Shown here in pieces: positions 34,358 through 42,662 of a stretch of DNA of 64,000 bases. Position 1 is the first letter of the stretch, and each line of letters opens with the position of its first letter. The position numbers and the translations under genes were made by a program. The DNA comes from Chloroflexota bacterium (GTDB taxonomy: Bacteria > Chloroflexota > Dehalococcoidia > Lucifugimonadales > UBA3495), in contig JAPPMU010000068.1 in NCBI GenBank assembly GCA_028873965.1, forward strand, positions 17,530 to 81,529. Reading direction: 5' to 3'. The notes under the pieces were generated by a model, which was not told where the DNA came from, did no database searches, and saw nothing but the letters and a program-made list of their open reading frames with translations.

Positions 34358-35584
34358 ATCGATACAGAACCGGCATGGCAAGCGGGCGCTGAGGTAAACA
34401 AGACACTGTTTTTCGCCGGGCTCTCGCTTGCCGTTTTCAGCGCCATGAGCGCGGTGCTCATCGTTCCGCCCCTGCTGGTCGAAATCGGTACCGATTTGGG
34501 TGTCTCGGTGCCGGTGGCCGGGCAGTTGGCGACGGCGACCTTCGCAGCCTGGGCGGTCTCATTGCTAGGCGTGGGGCCTCTTTCCGACTCCTTCGGACGA
34601 CGCCCGGTTGCACTGGCTGGGTTGGCAATCCTCGCCGTGACCGCTGTGGCGTCAGCGTTCGCGCCCAACATCGAGACACTGTTGGCGCTCCGCGTGTTGA
34701 CCGGTCTGGCCGGCGGCACGCTCCCGCCAACCGCGGTCGGAGTGGTGTCCGACGTCATTTCTCCGGCCCGACGCGCCCGGGCGATTACCGCGATGCTGGC
34801 CATCCAGGGGGTGGTCGCCGGCGTCACGGTTCCGATGGTGGCGGTGTTGGCCGACCTTGGCGGGTGGCGACTTCCCTTTGCCGTTACCGGCGCTTTGCTG
34901 GTAGCGGCGTTGCAGGCTAACTGGATGTGGTTTCCGAGGGACAACCGGGAGCGAACGCGGAGCCTGGTGTTTTTCTCCAGGTACTTCTCGCTGCTTTCGT
35001 TGCGCTATTTCCGCGTGGCGATAGCGGTCGGCGCCACGCAGCGCATTTCGTTCTGGGCCACGCTCAGCTTCTTCCCCGCCCACTTGCTCCTCACTTACGA
35101 CGTGCCTCTGGCGCTGGTGGCTCTTCCGCTGGTGATCACCGCCGCCGGCCAGGTGGTGGGCAGCTATTCGGCGGCGTTTGTGGCGAACAACAAACACCGA
35201 TCTGCCCTGCTCGCGGGTACTTCAATCGCCGGTGGCCTTTGCGCGTGCGTGTTCTTCTCGGCCCACCTGGGGCTCTGGTTGGCTGTGGCGGTGGTCGCAG
35301 TTGGCGCCGGGTTCCTGAGTGTTTTGATGCCCGCCCTGGTCGCGGTCAGCACCGAATACTCGGGAGAGTCCAAGTCCACCGGGGCCAGCCTGATGGGCTT
35401 CACCAACCCGTCCTCGGGCGCGCTGGGAGCCGCCATCGGCGGCGTTCTGCTGGCCAGCGTGGGTTATGCGGGCATCGGGTACATGTGCCTTGCTGTGACC
35501 ATCGCCAGCGCCCTAATGACCCCACTGTTCGGCCGCCGGTTAGGTGACACCGCCACGCCAACCGCCGCTCAGAGCTCCGGCTAA
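34358..35584 (+). CDS. MFS transporter with probable non-ATG start
   Basis: An inner-membrane drug/metabolite-type MFS protein with eleven to twelve helices and motif A as GPLSDSFGRRPV after helix 2. The first ATG (34445) has no ribosome site and cuts helix 1 in half. The frame upstream codes for a normal cytoplasmic N-terminus plus complete helix 1 (NKTLFFAGLSLAVFSAM). AAAGGAGG (34342-34349) lies eight bases before an ATC at 34358, which I take as start or as a mutated ATG; a CTG at 34406 behind GAGGT is the alternative. From 34358 the product has 408 residues. It ends at a convergent terminator (35608-35633). Confidence 0.8.
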   Translation: MDTEPAWQAGAEVNKTLFFAGLSLAVFSAMSAVLIVPPLLVEIGTDLGVSVPVAGQLATATFAAWAVSLLGVGPLSDSFGRRPVALAGLAILAVTAVASAFAPNIETLLALRVLTGLAGGTLPPTAVGVVSDVISPARRARAITAMLAIQGVVAGVTVPMVAVLADLGGWRLPFAVTGALLVAALQANWMWFPRDNRERTRSLVFFSRYFSLLSLRYFRVAIAVGATQRISFWATLSFFPAHLLLTYDVPLALVALPLVITAAGQVVGSYSAAFVANNKHRSALLAGTSIAGGLCACVFFSAHLGLWLAVAVVAVGAGFLSVLMPALVAVSTEYSGESKSTGASLMGFTNPSSGALGAAIGGVLLASVGYAGIGYMCLAVTIASALMTPLFGRRLGDTATPTAAQSSG

Positions 35585-35607
35585 CAGGACAGAGATCGAA
35601 TAGAAAA

Positions 35608-35633
35608 CCGCCCCGGCGGTTTTGCCGGGGCGG
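35608..35633. terminator. Bidirectional hairpin terminator
   Basis: A perfect 10-bp stem (CCGCCCCGGC / GCCGGGGCGG) with loop GGTTTT lies between the convergent MFS gene (ends 35584) and alpha/beta hydrolase gene (ends 35666). The A-run before it (TAGAAAA) gives a T tract for the minus-strand transcript. Confidence 0.75.
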
Positions 35634-35665
35634 GCGAAAGGCTGGGCCGACAGTGGGCGCTGGAT

Positions 35666-36424
35666 CTAGACGCCGGCAGCCACCGGCGCATGGGCCTTGA
35701 GGAACGCACGCGTCTGCTCGATCGTTAGGGCTTTGAGGTCGGGGTCTTCCTTCCAGGGCCACGCCGTCGTCTGGGCCCGGGGAGCCAGCGCGACCATGTC
35801 CATGGCGGCTTGGAGTGAATGGGACGGGGTGTCGTCTGGCATCACCAGCAACGGCGTCTGGCAGTTGCGGGCGAAGTCCCGGTCCACGCTGTAGAAAAAG
35901 TCCGGTTGGACCCGGTACAGGTTATGTAAGTACTGTTGGATGGTATCCATTGAGATGTCCGGCCGGCCGGCGGTCAACTCCGGAGCCCAGACGTCGACTC
36001 CCGAGTCATACATGGCGTCCGGCGTCGCGTCGGCGTGGCCGACCGGTTGGCAGAGAACCGCCGCCCGCACGCGATTGGGCGCCTTCTTGATCAGCGTCAT
36101 GGCGAACGGGCCGCCGATGCAGAAGCCGATGAAGAGGAACTCGTCGATCCCCAGGTGGTCCATGAGGCCCAACTGATCGTCGGCGAACGCGCCCCACGGG
36201 TCTTCAACCTGGACGGGGCCGGTGGACTGGCCGCCCTGGGCGTTGCGCTGGTCCATGGTGATGCAGCGGAAGTCGTTCTTGAACTCGTCGAACGCGTTGA
36301 TCACCTGTCTCGGCCAGCCGCTCATGATGGAGTTCAGTCCGCCGCCGGGGGTGCACAGCAGGGGGAAGCCGGAACCCTGTTCCTCGTAATGGATGGTGAC
36401 ATCGCCTCTGGTGTAGAACGGCAT
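35666..36424 (-). CDS. Alpha/beta hydrolase with Cys at the nucleophile position
   Basis: A 252-residue cytosolic alpha/beta-fold hydrolase. The oxyanion region is TPGGGLNSIMSGW and the nucleophile elbow is GFCIGG with Cys102, where most members have Ser. Dienelactone hydrolases use a Cys in an equivalent GxCxGG elbow, so an enol-lactone or similar activated substrate is conceivable. The acid and His residues may be in MPDDTPSHS (about 215-223). The ATG at 36424 follows AAGGAGG. It is a single gene. Confidence 0.82.
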   Translation of the reverse strand: MPFYTRGDVTIHYEEQGSGFPLLCTPGGGLNSIMSGWPRQVINAFDEFKNDFRCITMDQRNAQGGQSTGPVQVEDPWGAFADDQLGLMDHLGIDEFLFIGFCIGGPFAMTLIKKAPNRVRAAVLCQPVGHADATPDAMYDSGVDVWAPELTAGRPDISMDTIQQYLHNLYRVQPDFFYSVDRDFARNCQTPLLVMPDDTPSHSLQAAMDMVALAPRAQTTAWPWKEDPDLKALTIEQTRAFLKAHAPVAAGV

Positions 36425-36551
36425 TGCAGTTCCTCCTTGGTGTCGTGTTCAGGGGATCTCCGGGCGATTGTAACTTGGGCCGTGGGGTTGTCAAGACGAG
36501 CCGTTCCCGCGTAACTGTTCACGTTTGAGGTGGCGGCCCAGTGCCAAAGCC

Positions 36552-36646
36552 GTCATACCGGCGAAAGCCGGTATCCAGAAAATCCCGGTTCTGCTCACGA
36601 CTGCTGGTGCGTGGATTTCCTGGGTTCCTGCTTTCGCAGGAACGAC
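36552..36646. repeat. 95-bp palindromic element, GTC...GAC ends
   Basis: The left end carries ATACCGGC (36555-36562), GAAA, GCCGGTAT (36567-36574), then CCAG. The right end carries CTGGG, then GTTCCTGC, TTTC, GCAGGAAC (36624-36643) and GAC. The two halves mirror each other. The same arrangement recurs at 37423-37518. Confidence 0.8.
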
Positions 36647-36835
36647 GGGTTTCCGCCAGGGGATCTTATCAACTCTGAACAGTTACGTTCCCGCGGCGGG
36701 ATCTGCGCCCGGAGCGCCGGATGCCGGTGCGACCATCGGGAAAGGGGCCCGGACGCCGGCGGTCAGTTCCAAGTGGATGAAGCGCCGTTTTGCGGGTAGA
36801 ATGGCCGGCACGCAAATCCGCCCGGGTGAAACCAA

Positions 36836-36929
36836 AGCCTTCCGGTGGCTGCCCGACTCTCGCACGACACAGGCGAGAGCGGCGGGTTAAAACCGATACG
36901 GCTCCTACCCGCGAGTACGGGAAGAGCCG
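36836..36929 (+). ncRNA. Structured leader of the DUF35/thiolase operon (unknown class)
   Basis: Three hairpins follow each other: AGCC/GGCT (36836-36850); CCCG plus CTCTCGC pairing with GCGAGAG and CGGG (36852-36886); and CGGCTC plus CCCG pairing with CGGG and GAGCCG (36899-36929). A TAGAAT box lies 34 bases before them and the DUF35 ATG 64 bases after. This could be a regulatory leader or riboswitch-like RNA. I do not recognise its class and there is no T tract after the last hairpin. Confidence 0.4.
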
Positions 36930-36992
36930 CAGTCGCCGGCAGACCCTGTTCTGCAATGGCGTTGTCTGAAAATGAATTGTTGGAGACAAGCA

Positions 36993-37403
36993 ATGCCAAA
37001 GATAATCCCGGTACCCGATGAACTCAGCCAGCCCTTCTGGGACGCCGTGAACGAACGACGCCTGATCGTCCAGAACTGTACCGCCTGCGACAAGCTCCAA
37101 TACCCGCCCCAGGCGGCCTGCCAGGTGTGCGGCTCCGCCGATGGTCTCGAATGGAAAGAGCCGGAAGGCAAGGGCCACATAGCCGCCTACATCGTCATCG
37201 AGGACGGCCGCCTGAACCGCCGGATGCCCGACCAACCCTACAATCTTGCCCTGGTGACGCTGGACCAGGACCCCACCGTAAACTTCTACTCCAACCTGCC
37301 GGGCGTCCCAGCATACGAGGTGCCGGTGGGCGCCGCCGTGGAAGTTACCTTCGAGGAAGTGGCGCCCGGCCAGTTGATACACGAGTGGCGGGTGGTGGAG
37401 TAG
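36993..37403 (+). CDS. Zn-ribbon/OB-fold DUF35 protein
   Basis: A 136-residue acyl-CoA-binding accessory protein. The zinc ribbon is C29-x2-C32 and C43-x2-C46 (CTAC, CQVC), followed by an OB fold (GHIAAYIVIEDGRL, VEVTFEEVAPG). DUF35 proteins form complexes with thiolase-like enzymes, as in steroid side-chain aldolases, acetoacetyl-CoA thiolase/HMG-CoA synthase complexes and acetone-type carboxylations. The thiolase-like partner is the next gene. The ATG at 36993 has TTGGAG ahead; an ATG seven codons earlier is less likely. Confidence 0.9.
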   Translation: MPKIIPVPDELSQPFWDAVNERRLIVQNCTACDKLQYPPQAACQVCGSADGLEWKEPEGKGHIAAYIVIEDGRLNRRMPDQPYNLALVTLDQDPTVNFYSNLPGVPAYEVPVGAAVEVTFEEVAPGQLIHEWRVVE

Positions 37404-37422
37404 CCACTATTGAAAACCACAC

Positions 37423-37518
37423 GTCGTTCCTGCGAAAGCAGGAACCCAGAAAAGCCTCTACAACAGGAACGTTGGCCTTGTTTTGTACTCTCTGGATTCC
37501 CGCTTTCGCGGGAATGAC
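37423..37518. repeat. 96-bp palindromic element between DUF35 and thiolase genes
   Basis: The left end carries GTTCCTGC, GAAA, GCAGGAAC (37426-37445) and then CCAG; the right end carries CTGG, then ATTCCCGC, TTTC, GCGGGAAT (37496-37515) and GAC. Length, ends and phase match 36552-36646, but the internal sequence differs. It sits inside the operon, so it is transcribed. Confidence 0.8.
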
Positions 37519-37563
37519 GGAAAATGTCAATGAGCCTTGGAGGAGGAGGGAAAAGGACGGACT

Positions 37564-38880
37564 ATGACCAGCAGCAATGACTTCCAGTGGCGCCGGGACC
37601 GGGACGGCCTGGGTGTGTGGGAACACCGGGGCCAGGTGGCCATCGCCGGCTACGGCCATTCGCCGGTGGACCGGCGGTGGGACGAAGTGAACCTGGACAC
37701 CTCCCTGGGCGCCTATACCATCATGGCCTGCGAAAAGGCCATGGAGCAGGCCGGCGTCACTATCGACCAGGTGGACGGGATCGTCTGCTGTGACAGCCAC
37801 ATCGCCGGTGCCAGCGGCGGTACCGCCTCACAGTGGGCACCGCGACCCTACTTCGACCCGCCCTACGACTCGGAGTACGGCCTGACCCTGATCAACGCCC
37901 AATGGCTCATCAACACGATGGGCTTCAAGAACGTCAAATTCGCCCCCACCGGTGTGCCGACCATCGGCGAGATGGTAGGCATGGCCTCCCAGGCCGTGGG
38001 CGACGGCGTCTGCTCCACTTGCCTGGTCATCTATCCCACCGGCAACATGGAAGGCCGGTACCGTCGGGGCGGCGAGAACGCCGACGACTACGCCCGGGGC
38101 GCGCGCCAGTGGACCGTGCCGTGGGGCAACCACGGCGGCAACGACTTCATCAACATCTTCCCCCATCGCCAGTATTTGCAGAAGTACGGTGGCGAACATG
38201 AGGACCTGGTCCACTTTGTGAGGAACCAGCACAAGAACGGGATGCTCACCCCCTGGGGGTACAACGCCACCCACAACATCCAACCCATATCGGTGGAAGA
38301 CTACATCGGCTCCCGGCCCATTCTGAATCCGTTGCGCATCTGGGACTGCGACCGTCCCGTCAACGCCTCGGCCGCCTACCTGTTCACCACCGCCGAGCGG
38401 GCGCAGGACATGAAATCCCAACCCGTGTACGTGCTCAACCATTCGCAGCACAACTTCCGGTTCCGCACCACCCAGCCCGACCTGGACGAAGTGGAGATGT
38501 GGACCGACCGGCAGGCCGCCCGCATGTACGAGGGCGCCGGCCTGAGCCCCCCCGACGTTGACATCTTCAACCCCTACGACGGTTACTCCATAATGACCCA
38601 GTTCTTCCTGGAGGGCTTCCAGTGGCACGGGGTCAAGCGGGGCGAAGCCATCTCCTTCTACGCCGGCGACATCAGCGTCAAGGGCCCGCATCCCTTCAGT
38701 TCCAGCGGCGGCAACCTGGGCAACGGCCGCACGCGCACCGCCATGTACACCGACAGCATCGAGCAGCTGCGGGGTACTGCCGGCGACCGCCAGGTAACCG
38801 TGCGGGCCGAGACCGCCCTCTGCGCCTTCACCACCCCCAGCAGCGGCGGCTGGCTGATGCTGGGCAAGTACCCTTCGTGA
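37564..38880 (+). CDS. Thiolase-like protein (SCP-x/lipid-transfer type)
   Basis: A 438-residue thiolase-fold protein of the SCP-x/Ltp2 group. It has IAGYGHSPVDRR near the N-terminus, SLGAYTIMACEKAMEQAG, and the His motif GPHPFSSSGGNLGNGRTR. The nucleophile region reads GDGVCSTCLVIYP, and the C-terminal Cys of true thiolases (CGG/A-x-G) is replaced by TPSSGG. It is therefore more likely an aldolase or condensation partner of DUF35 than a classical thiolase. The ATG at 37564 follows a GGAGGAGGG stretch. The start of the gene is 160 bases after the DUF35 stop because of the palindromic element. Confidence 0.85.
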   Translation: MTSSNDFQWRRDRDGLGVWEHRGQVAIAGYGHSPVDRRWDEVNLDTSLGAYTIMACEKAMEQAGVTIDQVDGIVCCDSHIAGASGGTASQWAPRPYFDPPYDSEYGLTLINAQWLINTMGFKNVKFAPTGVPTIGEMVGMASQAVGDGVCSTCLVIYPTGNMEGRYRRGGENADDYARGARQWTVPWGNHGGNDFINIFPHRQYLQKYGGEHEDLVHFVRNQHKNGMLTPWGYNATHNIQPISVEDYIGSRPILNPLRIWDCDRPVNASAAYLFTTAERAQDMKSQPVYVLNHSQHNFRFRTTQPDLDEVEMWTDRQAARMYEGAGLSPPDVDIFNPYDGYSIMTQFFLEGFQWHGVKRGEAISFYAGDISVKGPHPFSSSGGNLGNGRTRTAMYTDSIEQLRGTAGDRQVTVRAETALCAFTTPSSGGWLMLGKYPS

Positions 38881-39039
38881 CGATTCCGATGACGGCGTGA
38901 AGATTCCAGCGTCGTCCTGACGGCATCCGCACCATGGAGGACGTCGCCGGCTTGGAATGAACACTTTCCGGCGCCGACATGGCGCAGATCGACGAGGTGT
39001 TCGACAGCTCTGGAAGCGACAGCCACCCCGACGTATTAA

Positions 39040-39067
39040 TCGACCCGGACAAATATGTCCGGGTCGA
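39040..39067. terminator. Bidirectional hairpin terminator
   Basis: A perfect 12-bp stem (TCGACCCGGACA / TGTCCGGGTCGA) with loop AATA lies between the convergent thiolase-like gene (ends 38880) and GMC gene (ends 39106). It is the most perfect hairpin in the window, although the flanking T runs are short. Confidence 0.8.
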
Positions 39068-39105
39068 CTCTTTGCTCTGCCTGTTTGGAGGGGCGGCGCT
39101 GGGAA

Positions 39106-40680
39106 CTAACCCGCAGCAACCCAATCGGCCACGCGCTCGCCAACCATGACGACGGTGGGATGGATGCCGCCGGAGCGGGGCACCCGGGGCATCACCGACG
39201 CGTCGACGACCCACAGCCCTTCCACGCCGCGCACGCGGCAATACTGGTCGGTCACCGCCATGTCGTCGCCGTCCGGTCCCATGCGGCAGGTGCCGGACAC
39301 GTGACGGGCCGTGCCCACGGTCTGACGCGCCCACAGGTCCAGGGCATCGTCGTCGTTCAGGATTTCGTCGGTCGGGTTGATGCGGAAGTCGTACACGTCT
39401 TTGAAGGCTTCGGACTCCAGCATCCGCGCTCCCTTGCGAATGCCCTCGCGGATACGGCGGGCGTCGTTGGGATGCCGCAGGTACTGGTAGTTGAACTCGG
39501 GCTGCACGTCGGGGTTGGACGACTGCAACCGCACGAACCCCGAGCCATCAGGCAGCCCCAGGGTGCAGGAAATCCGCCCCGCCCGTTCCGGCGGGACATC
39601 TCCGGTGTTGTACCGGGTTCGCACGCCGGCCACTTTCTCCTCCCGCTCGTCCACCACCGTGCTGGCTCGCAGCACCATGTCATTGGTGTAGCCCGACCCC
39701 TCGGAGGAGTAGTGCAGGCCGAAGTGCGGCGCGTCCAGGTCGCCGACCAGCGTCTTGCCATCTTTTACCTTGTAGGTGATGTGGACGCTCAGATGATTCC
39801 AGAGGCCCTGGCCGACTCCCGGGCTATCGTGGATCACAGGGATGCCGAACTGCTGCAGGTGGTCACGGGGGCCAACGCCGGACAGCAACAGCAACTGCGG
39901 CGAGCGGATCGCGCCGCTGCTCAACACGACGCGGTTGGCCTCCACCGTGAAGATCTCGCCGCCGCTTTCGGCTTCCACACCGACCGCTTTGGTGCCCTCA
40001 AACAGGACCCGGCGCACGTACACGTTGCCGCGCACCGTCAGGTTGAGACGGTGCCGCATGGGGTTGAGGTGCGTCATGGCCGCGCTCATGCGGATGCCGC
40101 CCAGGTTGTTGGTCGGCGACACGCCCACGCCGGTGGGATTGGGTCCGTTGGTGTCCTCCACGGCGGGGAAGCCTTCGGCCAGGCAGGCATCGTAGAATGC
40201 CTTCTGAATGTCCGCCCACGTGCCGGTCACCCGGCGGCGCACCGGCATGGGGCCGTCAGAGCCGTGGTAATCGTCCTGGATGTCCATGTCGTTTTCCATC
40301 TTGCGATAGAAGGGCAGGACCTTGTCGTAGGACCACTCGTCGTTGCCCCGGGCGGCCCAGTCGTCGAAGTCTTCGGGGAAACCGCGCTGCATCGCCTGGC
40401 CGTTGATGGACGAGCCGCCGCCGATCACCTTGCCCTGGGCGACGTGGATCTCGCCCTGCTCCTCGGTGATGGTGCCGCGCAGCGCCCAGTTGTGGATGGA
40501 GTCCTGGGCCTCCGCGTACCTGGTGCCGCCGAACTTCACGTCGTCCGGCAGCGTGGCCACGTCCGGATAGTCGTTGCCGGCTTCCAGCAACAGCACCGAG
40601 GTGTTGCTGTCCTCCGCCAGCCGGCTCGCCAGCGTTGAACCGGCCGCGCCGCCGCCAACCACGATAACGTCGTACTTCAT
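39106..40680 (-). CDS. GMC family flavin oxidoreductase
   Basis: A 524-residue FAD enzyme with VVGGGAAGS, EAGNDYPD, GGSSINGQAM and the C-terminal active-site His in ARHVSGTCRMG. The second active-site position is His in GGIHPTVVMV, where the paralogues at 22085 and 56631 have Asn. A His-His pair is typical of aryl-alcohol and choline-type members. The ATG at 40680 follows GGGAGG. It should oxidise a primary or secondary alcohol; its genomic place next to the DUF35/thiolase pair suggests a catabolic role. Convergent with that pair across a terminator. Confidence 0.92.
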   Translation of the reverse strand: MKYDVIVVGGGAAGSTLASRLAEDSNTSVLLLEAGNDYPDVATLPDDVKFGGTRYAEAQDSIHNWALRGTITEEQGEIHVAQGKVIGGGSSINGQAMQRGFPEDFDDWAARGNDEWSYDKVLPFYRKMENDMDIQDDYHGSDGPMPVRRRVTGTWADIQKAFYDACLAEGFPAVEDTNGPNPTGVGVSPTNNLGGIRMSAAMTHLNPMRHRLNLTVRGNVYVRRVLFEGTKAVGVEAESGGEIFTVEANRVVLSSGAIRSPQLLLLSGVGPRDHLQQFGIPVIHDSPGVGQGLWNHLSVHITYKVKDGKTLVGDLDAPHFGLHYSSEGSGYTNDMVLRASTVVDEREEKVAGVRTRYNTGDVPPERAGRISCTLGLPDGSGFVRLQSSNPDVQPEFNYQYLRHPNDARRIREGIRKGARMLESEAFKDVYDFRINPTDEILNDDDALDLWARQTVGTARHVSGTCRMGPDGDDMAVTDQYCRVRGVEGLWVVDASVMPRVPRSGGIHPTVVMVGERVADWVAAG

Positions 40681-40710
40681 GCGTCCTCCCGGGGCTATCA
40701 TTTCCCCACG

Positions 40711-40740
40711 TTGAATTGATAGTTTAGACTGGGATTATAT
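40711..40740 (+). promoter_or_regulatory. Putative promoter of the ATPase/TOPRIM pair
   Basis: TTGAAT (40711-40716) and TTATAT (40735-40740) are 18 bases apart, in an A/T-rich island 57 bases before the ATG at 40797. Confidence 0.45.
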
Positions 40741-40796
40741 CGGAAAACCGCCGCGCCAATTGCAGCCGTCATCAAGCAGACACCGGGGGAGCCATC

Positions 40797-41918
40797 ATGC
40801 CAGAACCCACGCCGGACCAAAGCCTCCACCTCCCCAGCCTGGTCATCAAGAACTTTCGCGGCATCGACGAGCTGACCATCCCACGCCTGGGTCGCGTCAC
40901 GCTGCTGGTCGGCAAGAACGGCGTGGGCAAGACGACGGTGCTGGACGCGGTGCGGATTTGGGCGACGCGAGGGCACAGATTTGACATCGCCGAGGTATTG
41001 CACGATAGGGACGAGGTCATACATTCCCCGGACGAGCAGGGAAAAGAGGTAGCTCTGGCGAATTGGGATGGTTTGTTCTTCGGGAGGCGAGTACACTCCG
41101 ATGAAACGATCTTGATAGGTCCAGACGATGAGGCAGACTTTCTTCAAATGCGGATTGTGGCTCTCGATGAGAATGAGATTTCCAATGTGGAACGGCGTCA
41201 GTCGGTCCACTTCGACGACGAAGAAATATTGGCATTGCGGGTAAAGTTTCGTGGTGCAGCCCGTACTTTGCTTCCTCACGGTATTTCGGTCTCCATGCGC
41301 ATGAGGCGTCGCTCCAGCGGTGCTTCTTCCAACCAAGAAATCTTTTGCGCTCGGTTAGGGCCAGACGTGCCAGATAACGAAACCATTGAGCAGTATTTGA
41401 ATGCGTTGATTTTGACACCAGACGAAGAACGCGCGATTGAGGCTTTGAACTTGGTAGCGGATTCACCGGCGGAACGTGTCGCATTGGTGGATTCAGGCAC
41501 CCGTATCGGGCCGAGGGCGGGACGCCGTTCGATAGTTAAGCTCAATGGACAAGACACACCCGTACCCCTGCGCAGCCTCGGGGACGGCGCAGTACGATCC
41601 TTCGCCATCGCTTTAACTTTGGCTGCCAGCACCGACGGCTTCCTTCTCATCGACGAGGCCGAAAACGGTATCCACCACTCCATACAGGCCAAGTTCTGGA
41701 ACATGGTGTTGCAGACTGCGGAGCGCAACAACGTGCAGGTCATCGCCACCACGCATAGCTGGGACTGCGTGGTCGGCTTCGCCAAGGCAGCCAACGAGCT
41801 GGCGGACGTGGAAGGGGTGCTGTACCGCATCCAGCGGAACCGCGAACGCCTCAGTGCCGTTGAATATCCCGAGTCAGAACTCGAGATCGCGGCCGAGCAT
41901 CATATCGAGGTCCGATAG
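40797..41918 (+). CDS. OLD-like AAA family ATPase
   Basis: A 373-residue ABC/SMC-type ATPase. The N-terminal LVIKNFRGIDELTI is the usual opening of OLD/RecF-type ATPases. Walker A is GKNGVGKTT at 39-47, Walker B is GFLLIDEAENGIHH with Asp-Glu at 286-287, and a switch His is at 320 in ATTHSWD. It is shorter than the full OLD nucleases and has no TOPRIM domain of its own; that function is supplied by the next gene, three bases downstream. Such split ATPase/TOPRIM pairs are known among anti-phage systems (for example the PARIS proteins AriA and AriB). Confidence 0.85.
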   Translation: MPEPTPDQSLHLPSLVIKNFRGIDELTIPRLGRVTLLVGKNGVGKTTVLDAVRIWATRGHRFDIAEVLHDRDEVIHSPDEQGKEVALANWDGLFFGRRVHSDETILIGPDDEADFLQMRIVALDENEISNVERRQSVHFDDEEILALRVKFRGAARTLLPHGISVSMRMRRRSSGASSNQEIFCARLGPDVPDNETIEQYLNALILTPDEERAIEALNLVADSPAERVALVDSGTRIGPRAGRRSIVKLNGQDTPVPLRSLGDGAVRSFAIALTLAASTDGFLLIDEAENGIHHSIQAKFWNMVLQTAERNNVQVIATTHSWDCVVGFAKAANELADVEGVLYRIQRNRERLSAVEYPESELEIAAEHHIEVR

Positions 41919-41921
41919 TTC

Positions 41922-42563
41922 ATGACGACCAGTTCGGCAGCAACAAGCAAACTCTTGGTGGTCGAGGGGGCGAGCGACGAGCACGCCGTGTTTCACCTTT
42001 GCAAGAGGGCACAACCGGGATTAGAGCAATCCTTCAGTATTCGCGACGCGAAAAGCTTACAGGGGGTGCTCAATACGGTCGGCGTGTTGGTCAAACAGCC
42101 GGGCCTGACCGCAGTGGGATTCATCGTGGACGCAGACACGCACGCACAGAACCACTGGAATGCAGTGTTGCAGCGAATAATAACGGCCAACAGTGGAATA
42201 CAACCCCCACAAGTTTTCAGATCCAATGGCACCATCATCGCGGAAAATCCCAACATCGGAAGTCCACGCATCGGCATTTGGGTTATGCCAGACAACGCAA
42301 CCACTGGAGAACTCGAGGATTTTGTCGTGCAAATGGTCCCGTCGACGGATCCTGTATGGCCAATGGCCCGCGCGTACATCAACGGACTCCCGAGACCCTG
42401 GAAGTTTGCCAGCAATAAAATTACCAAGGCCGAAGTCCACGCTTGGCTATCCGCTAGCAAGCATCCAGGGCTGATAGGTTTAGCTATCCGCGATGGTGAC
42501 CTCGTAGTCAACAACCCCCTCTGCCAGCGGTTTCTCGCCTGGCTCAACCGACTCTTCAACTGA
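41922..42563 (+). CDS. DUF3226 TOPRIM-like protein (partner of the AAA ATPase)
   Basis: A 213-residue protein of the DUF3226 family, which has a TOPRIM-like fold. The first acidic motif is VVEGASDE (E15, D19), the second is FIVDAD (D70, D72), and PDNATTGELEDF supplies the third (E130, E132, D133). These are the positions for metal binding in TOPRIM nucleases. It starts three bases after the ATPase stop, so both are made together. It probably serves as nuclease or effector of the ATPase. Base composition looks a little less GC-rich than in the neighbouring genes, which could reflect transfer. Confidence 0.82.
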   Translation: MTTSSAATSKLLVVEGASDEHAVFHLCKRAQPGLEQSFSIRDAKSLQGVLNTVGVLVKQPGLTAVGFIVDADTHAQNHWNAVLQRIITANSGIQPPQVFRSNGTIIAENPNIGSPRIGIWVMPDNATTGELEDFVVQMVPSTDPVWPMARAYINGLPRPWKFASNKITKAEVHAWLSASKHPGLIGLAIRDGDLVVNNPLCQRFLAWLNRLFN

Positions 42564-42662
42564 TCCCATCGCATGGCGAATACGCGGCGGGCGCCGCCGC
42601 CCTGTGTGTTATCATCCCGCAATTGCCTGTCTATCTCCCGCCGGCACGTCCGGAGGTCGCCC

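Larger units (their letters stand above)
36425..36992. other. Intergenic region with a palindromic element and a structured leader
   Basis: This 568-base gap separates the divergent hydrolase and DUF35 genes. It holds the 95-bp element (36552-36646), a possible -10 box TAGAAT at 36797-36802, and a run of three hairpins (36836-36929) before the DUF35 gene. Open frames crossing it have no family resemblance. Confidence 0.6.

Noticed and set aside
34181..37518. CRISPR array
   Set aside because: The palindromic units are isolated, have no regular spacing and no spacers; no cas genes are present.
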